Assembly (NCBI RefSeq): GCF_003672135.1
Contig: NC_039512.1
Location: 9,998,874 to 10,062,873, forward strand
Reading direction: 5' to 3'
DNA: 64,000 nt
DNA from: Ooceraea biroi
Lineage: Eukaryota; Arthropoda; Insecta; Hymenoptera; Formicidae
A program made the position numbers and the translations under genes. A model generated the notes under the pieces. The model was not told the DNA's origin, searched no databases, and saw nothing but the letters and a program-made list of their open reading frames with translations. Shown in pieces: positions 27,601-34,147 of this stretch. Every line of letters starts with the position of its first letter. Positions within the stretch are counted from its first letter, which is position 1.

Positions 27601-29307
27601 ATAGCGATGGTAATTGCAGTTTCGAAAATTCTCTTTATCGCTTGTGCGGAATAAAAAATCCTTTTCCACAAATGAAGTATAGATGGAAAGAAAGTCCGCT
27701 CTACAGGACTTTATACTCAAAATGGAACAAAGTTAGAAAAGACGAATGCAAGTTTTTAACTTTTCCATTTTGAATATAAAGTCCTGTAGAGCGGGCTTTC
27801 TTTCTGTCTATACTTCATTTGTGGAAAAGGATTTTTTATTCCGCACAAGCAATGAAGAGAATTTTCGAAACTGCAATTACCATCGCCATAGTGAACTATT
27901 TTTTCACTATAGCGATGGTAATTGCAGTTTCGAAAATTCTCTTTATCGCTTGTGCGGAATAAAAAATCCTTTTCCACAAATGAAGTATACACAGAAAGAA
28001 AGTCCGCTCTACAGGACTTTATACTCAAAATGGAACAAAGTTAGAAAAGACGAATGCAAGTTTTTAACTTTTCCATTTTGAATATAAAGTCCTGTAGAGC
28101 GGGCTTTCTTTCTGTCTATACTTCATTTGTGGAAAAGGATTTTCTATTCTGCGCAAGCGATAAAGAGAATTTTCGAAACTGCAATTACCATCGCCATAGT
28201 GAACTATTTTTTCACTATAGCGATGGTAATTGCAGTTTCGAAAATTCTCTTTATCGCTTGTGCGGAATAAAAAATCCTTTTCCACAAATGAAGTATAGAC
28301 AGAAAGAAAGTCCGCTCTACAGGACTTTATACTCAAAATGGAACAAAGTTAGAAAAGACGAATGCAAGTTTTTAACTTTTCCATTTTGAATATAAAGTCC
28401 TGTAGAGCGGGCTTTCTTTCTGTCTATACTTCATTTGTGGAAAAGGATTTTTATTCTGCGCAAGCGATAAAGAGAATTTTCGAAACTGCAATTACCATCG
28501 CCATAGTGAACTATTTTTTCACTATAGCGATGGTAATTGCAGTTTCGAAAATTCTCTTTATCGCTTGTGCGGAATAAAAAATCCTTTTCCACAAATGAAG
28601 TATACACAGAAAGAAAGTCCGCTCTACAGGACTTTATACTCAAAATGGAACAAAGTTAGAAAAGACGAATGCAAGTTTTTAACTTTTCCATTTTGAATAT
28701 AAAGTCCTGTAGAGCGGGCTTTCTTTCTATCTATACTTCATTTGTGGAAAAGGATTTTTTACTCTGCGCAAGCGATAAAGAGAATTTTCGAAACTGCAAT
28801 TACCATCGCCATAGTGAAAAAATAGTTCACTAGCAACTCCAGCATCCCCTTAAGCTCCCTCATTATGAATGACGGTTGATAAGCGCACTTTTCGTCGCAT
28901 TTACATTTCCGATCGACGTACCTTGAAACCGGCGCGCGCGATATCTCGCGGCAATCTCGCGCTGACAAGATATTGCGACCGACGTCACGGCGACGGACAG
29001 ACCGAAAAGAAAAAAAAAAAGGAAACCAACTGCTTCGCCGTTCAGCGCACGCACTTTCGCGATCGTGCGTGCGCCCGTCACAGCCACTGTATACATCTTT
29101 CCAAGTTGCCGTCGCGATGAATGCGCGCACACGCGCGCGCGTGGAAAGGAGGAAGCTGACCGGCAGCGCGGAGGCCGGGGGGACACCACTTGCCACGTTA
29201 TATACGCACCTCATGATGAAGAGAATCACCCCGCAGAAACATATCAGCACGGCGAGCACCGAGAAGATGTTGGACAATTCGGCCACGGACACCAGCATCG
29301 CCGTCAT
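4397..29307 (-). CDS. CGRRF1: CGRRF1-like RING-finger membrane protein (six exons)
   Basis: Likely E3 ubiquitin ligase of the CGRRF1 family (cell growth regulator with RING finger), predicted membrane-anchored. Exons, 5' to 3' on the minus strand: 29307-29210, 23285-23125, 6168-5997, 5818-5677, 5573-5466 and 4888-4397. All junctions are GT-AG and all phases agree, giving 390 residues against about 330 in vertebrates. Residues 9-31 form an N-terminal membrane segment. The middle matches family blocks (CYPLVIFLTRRD, VVHIKDS, LAQYLKQANGQL). The RING near the C-terminus has ligands C303, C306, C318, H320, C324, C327, C334 and C337 (CVVC, CRHTCICASC, CPMC). A run of eight glycines precedes the RING, and about 50 residues follow it, ending in WLHDWNDRLTDFLGF. 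Intron 1 is about 5.9 kb and intron 2 about 17 kb; both are packed with transposons. The family assignment is strong; the ligase role is inferred from the RING. Confidence 0.88.
7761..7786 (+). repeat. (GA)n microsatellite
   Basis: Short run of AGAGAG inside CGRRF1 intron 2. Confidence 0.7.
8875..9150 (+). other. Unassigned exon-like open frame
   Basis: After a possible AG acceptor at 8873-8874, one frame stays open for 91 codons with protein-like composition (for example AWSVYVIGRQYKPVADG). It lies antisense inside CGRRF1 intron 2. I recognise no family and cannot find a partner exon. It could be a nested gene fragment, an old transposon piece, or chance. Confidence 0.18.
9621..10383 (+). 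mobile_element. Tc1/mariner-superfamily element, internally deleted (ACAGGGTGTCCC ends)
   Basis: Long inverted ends begin ACAGGGTGTCCCGGGTTT on the left and close with GGGACACCCTGT on the right, matching for about 150 bp each. It is inserted in a TA run, consistent with a TA target. It retains the first and last parts of a transposase gene but not the catalytic core. A second copy of the same family lies at 54201-54983. Confidence 0.8.
9928..10195 (+). pseudogene. Transposase remnant (N- and C-terminal pieces)
   Basis: The frame from 9928 reads about 48 residues of an N-terminal helix-turn-helix type region (EEYTDTHFVYGFCDGNARA, then RRFPNGRVPDR). It then shifts into a C-terminal piece (QRITNSVTETQQNFQECR to the stop at 10195) shared with the copy at 54.4 kb. 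The middle, including all catalytic aspartates, is deleted. Non-functional. Confidence 0.65.
10617..12369. other. CGRRF1 intron 2 sequence, no gene seen
   Basis: Includes a GC/CpG-rich patch at about 11260-11720 with overlapping short open frames on both strands, none convincing. The patch could be regulatory. The rest is AT-rich. Confidence 0.4.
13233..13789. mobile_element. TTAA-flanked palindromic MITE (GGGGG ends)
   Basis: Bounded by TTAA at 13229-13232 and 13790-13793. The ends are inverted copies, GGGGGATTTCTACTTTGTTG on the left and its complement on the right, and pairing continues over most of the 557 bp. TTAA duplication with G-rich ends fits Kolobok or piggyBac elements. No transposase. 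Inserted into the LINE. Confidence 0.85.
14327..15599 (+). mobile_element. mariner element, copy 1
   Basis: A 1273-bp element flanked by TA on both sides, with inverted ends TTGGGTTGTTCGGAAAGTAA. It is inserted in the LINE in the same orientation. The transposase gene is frameshifted near its start. Confidence 0.93.
14512..15525 (+). pseudogene. mariner transposase, 5' frameshifted
   Basis: DD34D transposase, which cuts and joins DNA at mariner ends. The ATG at 14512 starts MENQSEHFRNILLFYY, but the frame breaks near 14600, and a short deletion near 14655 removes residues before FDLKDAPRSGRP. From there to the stop at 15525 the frame is open, with the catalytic motifs TGDEKW, HHDNARPH and YSPDLAPSDYH all present, so only the N-terminal DNA-binding region is broken. 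Closest in the window to the copy at 61.3 kb. Confidence 0.88.
16481..18156. other. CGRRF1 intron 2, mostly unassigned
   Basis: AT-rich apart from a GC-rich patch at about 16680-16880 and a palindromic CGCTCACGCGCGCGTGAGCG near 17788-17812. Holds one notable open frame (separate entry). Confidence 0.4.
17369..17755 (-). CDS. Unassigned 128-codon open frame in CGRRF1 intron
   Basis: From ATG 17755 to the stop at 17369 a single frame is open on the same strand as CGRRF1. The product is rich in K, S and L with no membrane segment or motif I recognise (for example SLNLTLKLQDAQKEQVVFTI). It could be a nested single-exon gene, a retrotransposon or pseudogene fragment, or chance in low-GC DNA. I assign no function. 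Confidence 0.25.
   Translation of the reverse strand: MPAIERTNKLISQVDISGKSDLKSRNIVIERMLQSFAKNAPLSLNLTLKLQDAQKEQVVFTIGKRISSQMREICARMFPLLIRSSDFACENQLAYLGCVTKDPGFMPSTVLMIYLYRNGEEKQRRGAG
18159..19051 (+). mobile_element. TA-flanked non-autonomous DNA element, copy A (893 bp)
   Basis: Ends are imperfect inverted repeats: GAGGAAAGTCCCCGATTATG on the left against CATAATAGGGGATTCTCCTC on the right. TA flanks both sides (18157-18158 and 19052-19053). An almost identical copy lies inverted at 24703-25594. A nearby unoccupied duplicate of the target (19494-19668) proves the boundaries. No coding capacity. Confidence 0.88.
19490..19670 (-). repeat. Inverted duplicate of copy A's target site, unoccupied
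   Basis: The reverse complement of this stretch matches 18058-18156 joined directly to 19054-19125, with the transposon absent. At the junction the empty version reads CTTATAAATATAATACC while the occupied version has the element between two TA copies. It also carries the longer part of an open frame (19447-19749 minus) whose counterpart near 18065 is truncated. Confidence 0.85.
20150..20602. mobile_element. Foldback MITE with ACAGGGTGTCC ends
   Basis: A 453-bp palindrome with ends ACAGGGTGTCCGGTAACT and its inverse, flanked by TA-rich sequence. The arms contain GTTAACGAGTTATTAATTAT and a GC-rich inner part (GCGCGCGGCGAGATGCGACC). The 149-bp element at 34561 has the same end and the same GTTAACGAGTTATTAATTAT block. 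Confidence 0.85.
21337..21654 (+). pseudogene. Transposase C-terminal fragment (Kolobok-like)
   Basis: About 105 residues: HLHAGVKVVEIATFLAV, an acidic/basic stretch, then a C-terminal EEISALQDFYEQEECPLYGP ending GLAD. The C-terminal pattern, an EFYE-type helix followed by LYGPGIAD, is one I associate with Kolobok-type transposases in insects. The N-terminal domain and most of the catalytic core are gone. The frame begins without a proper ATG context, so it is a relic. Confidence 0.55.
21686..22207 (+). other. 173-codon open frame in the transposon's 3' part
   Basis: Begins ATG at 21686 and stays open to 22207, between the transposase remnant and the right TTAA end. The product is hydrophobic in two places (about residues 78-97 and 121-142) and matches nothing I know. 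It may be a fortuitous frame in T-rich 3' transposon sequence. Confidence 0.2.
24703..25594 (-). mobile_element. TA-flanked non-autonomous DNA element, copy B (892 bp)
   Basis: Same family as 18159-19051 but in the opposite orientation, flanked by TA at 24701-24702 and 25595-25596. The two copies differ by scattered single bases. They bracket CGRRF1 exon 2. Confidence 0.88.
25597..26943. other. CGRRF1 intron 1, no gene seen
   Basis: GC-rich patch with CGT/CGTC repeats at about 25680-26010, then AT-rich DNA. Open frames of 60-114 codons overlap in several frames without splice or motif support. Confidence 0.4.
26948..28849. mobile_element. TTAA-flanked foldback element carrying a 308-bp palindromic array
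   Basis: Flanked by TTAA at 26944-26947 and 28850-28853. Ends are inverted: GGGGATGCTGGAGTTGCTAG on the left and its complement on the right. Between them lie six tandem 308-bp units, each itself a palindrome. No transposase. The TTAA target and G-rich ends match the two elements at 13.2 and 21.0 kb. Confidence 0.85.
26970..28815. repeat. Six palindromic units, period 308 bp
   Basis: The marker GCGATGGTAATTGCAGTTTC recurs at intervals of exactly 308 bp for the inner copies (near 27295, 27603, 27911, 28219, 28527). Each unit has two arms of about 125 bp around a spacer of about 60 bp containing AAGACGAATGCAAG. Units differ by only a few bases. Because each unit is palindromic, frames of 111 and 90 codons recur on both strands; these are by-products, not genes. 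Confidence 0.9.
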
Positions 29308-30060
29308 CGTGTCTCGCGTTGCCCGCGACTCCCGCCTCCGTCCGCCGTGTCCTCCTCAACGCCGAGTGATCCGCCGCCCGTAACCGCACACATGCGCGCA
29401 CACCCGCACACGAAACACCACCGACGACGACGACGACGGCGACGCGATGAGACACCGTCCTTTTCTTCCTTCTGGACACCTCCGCCTCCTCTTCCGCTCG
29501 CGCGATACCCTCCCGGCTGTCGACCGTCGCTCGTCCGCTCCGTCCGCTTCCCCGCTTCTTATCGTTTCTCGGTCGACACTGACGCAACGCGACGCGCTGA
29601 CGTGCGGCGCCGTCGTCGACGGCAACTCATTGACGCGTACGCGCGCTCTCGCTACGCCGCTCCTCGGCTACCACGGCGCGCGCGATCCGCACGGCGGTCG
29701 AGGCGCCGTCAGCCGACCCGATGAGCCACGCAGCGCGTTCCGCGGCATAGCCGCCGCGCGATCGGCTTGACGCGACCCAACGTCGACGTCGGCGGAAAGA
29801 GGAAGGTAGAGAGAAAGAGGAGGACAAAGAGAGACTCGTGACAATGAGCGCGTTATTCACGCGGAGTATAATCGACGTGAACCAATACGGGATAACGATA
29901 CTCACTACGCCGTTCGTCGGAGTCGACGAGACTGCGCAGCCGGTGCGACGCGCGTCACTTATATGCGCCTGCGTCCGTCGCGTCGTCCGCTTTGCCGCCG
30001 CCGCGCTCAACCGTTCACGTGGCGACATCCGCGGCGGGGACCGCGAAACTCATGCCGCAC
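29308..30060 (-). promoter_or_regulatory. CpG-rich promoter region of CGRRF1
   Basis: Strongly GC- and CpG-rich sequence directly upstream of the CGRRF1 start, ending sharply near 30060 where AT-rich DNA resumes. Such patches mark promoters of constitutive genes in this window (compare 33.8-34.4 and 50.5-51.0 kb). No specific core element is visible. Confidence 0.45.
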
Positions 30061-30154
30061 CGGACTACCTTACCAACGTCATTGCGTCATTCGAAGGGAG
30101 TAGGAAATCTTTCTTCTTTTCTTGTTTCAAAAATGTGTAAATTTGGAAAAAAGG

Positions 30155-31048
30155 GGTAATTATTTAGATTAACGGAGCAACCTCGAATGACCTTGACCTT
30201 GACATATGTTGTCACGGTCACCCTCCTGAGTGACCTTCAAAAGGTTTTAGCCGTCGCTCATTGTTTATTAAAAAGTTATTAACAAAAGAAGTTTCGAAAA
30301 TATAGTAGTTATTTTGAATATTGGAAGACATAAACGACGAATATGAACGAAGGAAGGAAAGTGATTTAACCTAACCTAATCTAATCTAACCTGGTTAGGT
30401 TAGGTTAGGTTATATTTTCCGAAACTGGAGCCCCGGACACATATACGCTCATTTTTCAGCCCGCTTCGCGGGAGGGCGGGGGGGAGGGGCGAAGCCCCTC
30501 CCCCCCGCCAGAACCCGTGCCGTGTACCAGGTGATCAAAATCTGTACGGTGAAATCTGTAACACCGGCCCCGGCGGGGGAGGGGCAAAGCCCCTCCCCCC
30601 GCCCTACCGTGAAGCGGGCTGAAAACGAGCGTATGTGTCCGGGGCTCCAGTTTCGGAAAATATAACCTAACCCAAACCTATTTCTGGTTTAAAGGTAAAA
30701 TTCCATCAAATATACTCTTTCGTAAACGTATATGATATCGTAAAATTATGCTCTGTTCATTAAACTTTTTTGTTAATAACTTTTTAACAAACAACGAGCG
30801 ACGGGTGAAACCTAGTGCGGGTTATTCGGGAAGGTGACTTTTGCAACATGTGTCAAACTCAAGTCCTTGCTTCGCGTGGACAGTTGAAAATTCGTGCAAA
30901 ATCATTAAACCTCTTTTGTTAATAACTTTTTAATAAACAATGAGCGACGGCTAAAATCTTTTGAAGGTCACTCAGGAAGGTGACCTCTATAATATGTATG
31001 TCAAGGTCAAGGTCATCCGAGGTTGCTCCGTTAAACTAAATAATTACC
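30155..31048. mobile_element. Nested foldback element between divergent genes
   Basis: The outer arms match in inverse: GGTAATTATTTAG near 30155 and its complement ending 31048, followed by AACGGAGCAACCTCG and TGACCTTGACCTTGAC. Inside is a second inverted pair (30412-30530 and 30560-30665) with TTTTCCGAAACTGGAGCCCC and G-runs, plus a short CCTAA/TTAGG palindrome at 30369-30411. No coding capacity. Confidence 0.75.
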
Positions 31049-31347
31049 GAAAATTCTCTTTTGTTCAATACTCGATTTGTTTAAAAATAATAACAATACA
31101 TCCATGCAGACTGAGACAAACTAAGTTGAATGTACTGCATTTCGCGATAATATCGAGCTGTTGAAACGAAAATGCGCGTTTCTTCGCGTGTTCACCTGCA
31201 TGCTGCCAAGTATTATGCGATATACAGAAGTTATTTCTGGGACGCACTATAGTAGCAGTATAGTCGCTGGCGGCTCGCGAACCAGCGACATCTGAGTCGA
31301 ATAGTCGTCTCGGGGAACGCTTCGATCGAATTCAACAGGAACATCGA

Positions 31348-33217
31348 ATGATCGCGTTCACTCTCCTCGCGTGTTTACTGCTTCCGTCGTTGTCCCGCGA
31401 GAAGTTGCCGCTGTCGGCGGAAAACAGCTCGAAAATGGCAAGGATGCTCGCGGTAGACTTCGAGGTTTTCGGCATCGTGCAAGGTAATGTTCGCCGGCGA
31501 CATCATCGGCGCGATCGATTTGCTTACGTTATCAATCGTTCATTAATCGCATCGTTATAATATCTTGAAGGTGTCTTCTTCAGAAAGGTGAGTGCCGGTG
31601 CATCCGTCGGAGGTTCGACCGTTGATCGTAACCGGAAATGTGTAATCGACGAAGCGTGCGAGGACCTTGAAATGAAAGACCTCGCTCGTGACATCTATCG
31701 AGTGTAGAATTTATTGGCTCATCATGATCTGTATTATCTTGCATAGATACATTTATGAATCGATCCTTTTTATAAAACACACTTGTAAAATACTGACTTA
31801 TATGAATACCGACTCTTAAAATCTACAGAATAGCTCTTTTGTTCAATATTACATGTAAAATAGTACACGCAAAAGCGCGGTCAGGAGCTTGGATTGAAAG
31901 GATGGTGCATGAATACTCCAGACGGTACCGTGATCGGGCATTTGGAGGGCGAGAAGGCTCAGGTCGAGGAAATGTAAGCTACAGACATACGAACCCATAC
32001 AGCACCGATTAATACAGAAAGCTTTCAGGAAGGTTTTAAAATCATTTCAAGATTTCACATTTCATATGCAACATTTCTGAAAGGATTCCGCAATATGTCA
32101 TATGAAATGTTGCAACAGAAATGTTTCTAAAACCTACCACATGCAATAAATTTGAAAAAATGTGAATATTGTAAAAAGTAAAATTATATATATATATATA
32201 TATACCTAGACCAAGTATTCGATCTTTAGTGAAGCTAACCAGTTGACAAAAAAATGCATTATCTTCACGTATCCTTTTTTTCTTTCAAATATAAGTGTTG
32301 GTTGAACAGAGAATTATATATCTATATCATTCTTTCCTTTTAATCAACTATTTGGAGGAAGAAAAAGGAAAATATATAATATAAGAACGGCTCTTTGTCA
32401 ATGTGCCAACAATTCACGCTTTTTAAAGGGAAACTTGGTGAATACTTGGTTCAGCTATGTATGTGTATATCTATATATCTTATATATATAGATATATATG
32501 CATATCTATATACATCTTATATATATATTATGTATTTTTTTCATTAAGCATATTTCAGAAATCATATTTATTATATTAATTAGATTGCAAATATTAAATA
32601 AAAACGTACAATAAAAATAATAAATACATTTTATATATAATTTTTATTATAACTTTTTAGTATTTGCAATCTTCTGAATACTCGTATAATAAATTTAAAT
32701 ATAATTTCTCAAGTATTTTCAATTAATTTTAATAAGAGCTTTGTAATTTGTGTGCAACATCATAGGAAAGTTTCAAAATTATTTCAATTAACCTTTAGTA
32801 ATATATCAAAAAGATTTCAGCTATTTTAATAATCTTTCGGCAATATTTCAGAAAGGTTGCAGATTGATCTATACCTTTCAGCAACCTTTCTATAAGGTTT
32901 TGAATGCAAGTGTCGCGGACATTTTGCTATTCCGGAGTTGTCTCATAACTGTTGCAGAAACATTTTGCAATGTTTATGAGATGCTTTCATCTGTCAGATG
33001 AAATACTTCTGAAATATTTCTGAAATGTTTTCGCGCTGTATGGGAAAGAACGAGTAGAGAAAGATAAAAGGCAGTTTCCGATCGTTTGGCTTTTCGTTCC
33101 AGGAAACAATGGCTCCGTCACACGGGAAGTCCTCAGTCGCGGATCGACAAGGCAGAGTTCCGCAACGAGAAGGAGATTACGCAGCTGTCATTCTCGAACT
33201 TTCAAATACGAAAGTAG
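31348..33217 (+). CDS. Acylphosphatase (four exons, 17-nt microexon)
   Basis: Hydrolyses acyl phosphates such as 1,3-bisphosphoglycerate or acetyl phosphate; normally cytosolic. Exons 31348-31483, 31571-31587, 31864-31973 and 33103-33217, all GT-AG with matching phases. Both family signatures are complete: GIVQGVFFR with the phosphate-binding arginine, and GWCMNTPDGTV with the catalytic asparagine. From Met at 31435 the product is 96 residues, close to the usual 98, with these residues at R21 and N39 (R23 and N41 in the vertebrate muscle enzyme). Reading from ATG 31348 adds 29 residues that begin MIAFTLLACLLLPSL, like a signal peptide, so two starts are possible. Exon 2 is only 17 nt and encodes VFFRK. 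The gene is divergent from CGRRF1. The assignment is strong; the start is open. Confidence 0.93.
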
Positions 33218-33308
33218 AGGATCGTCCGATCCAGCGAAAGAAGCGATAACCGACTAATTAACTAGGACAGAACTTGAGCGATCGCTTGTAACGAGAGATC
33301 GATATTTA

Positions 33309-33314
33309 AATAAA
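33309..33314 (+). other. Candidate poly(A) signal of acylphosphatase
   Basis: AATAAA 92 nt after the acylphosphatase stop codon. Confidence 0.5.
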
Positions 33315-33699
33315 TGTAATTTCTAATGAAATTTATGCATTGGGAAATCGCTGCCGCTTGCGTATACTTTCCTTCGGCTGACAAAGCGACGGATATTTCA
33401 GGTTCCGGCATTCGATACTTGTAAACATCACATTTTGAAAATAAGAGTAACACGCATTACGCAACCAGGAAATTTCTCTCCTCGATCGACGAAGCTGTGC
33501 ACGAATGCATATCTGATTTTCATTTTATCATAACTGTTTTGTAATCAATCAATTTCACATGGCGGAAACGAAGCTAGTACGTAGGCAAAGCTTGCAACGA
33601 TCTTTTCTCTTGCACGCAAATGGAAATCCCGATTGTTTAAATCGCAACTTAGTTTTTTCTTGTTTTTTTAGGTAATTGAAGGATTGAATGCTATTGCCT

Positions 33700-34147
33700 C
33701 TTTCCGCTTGCGTTTCCCGAGCCAGGAGCGAAATACTCTCGAGCAGCAATACCATGTAGGTGGAAACGCGGAGGAGCGAATCGTGGCCGCAGCGGCCTCG
33801 CCAGCGTCTCGCCGCGAGTAGTCGGTGAACGCGCGGCGTGCAACGCGGTTCTCGATTTTTGCGGGTTCGCCTCTTTATTTTCTTCTGCCTTCCTTCTTTT
33901 TACTTTTGAAATGTCATAACGGTGTCCTCGAGTGCGCCGCATCGTGGAGGATATGCGCGTCGATTTCCCGCGCCGATTCTACGTTAGTCATCGTCGTCGT
34001 CGTCGTCGTTACTGTAACCCGATCCTGGTCTCGTGATCAATCACGATCGGATTGCACCACTGTACGAGGGCACGGGCGATCGAACTCGTCGCGATAATGC
34101 GATGATCGATGAGGCGGCGGGTGGAGAGGAGGTGAAAGAGGATAAAC
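33700..34147 (+). promoter_or_regulatory. GC-rich upstream region of the small membrane-protein gene
   Basis: CpG-rich DNA with a (CGT)n run at about 33995-34012 just upstream of the first candidate exon (34148). A similar GC-rich patch at about 35440-35680 precedes the second candidate first exon. The promoter role is inferred from position and composition. Confidence 0.35.

Noticed and set aside
27130..28389. Recurring 111- and 90-codon open frames on both strands
   Set aside because: They repeat every 308 bp and mirror each other because the satellite units are palindromic; no start or splice logic supports genes.
29065..29724. 219-codon Arg-rich open frame
   Set aside because: Lies in the CpG-rich CGRRF1 promoter and overlaps exon 1 antisense; low-complexity composition typical of GC-rich shadow frames.
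30369..30411. Head-to-head CCTAA/TTAGG run as a telomere fusion site
   Set aside because: Only about four units per side, in CCTAA-then-TTAGG order, opposite to an end-to-end fusion, and located inside a foldback element.
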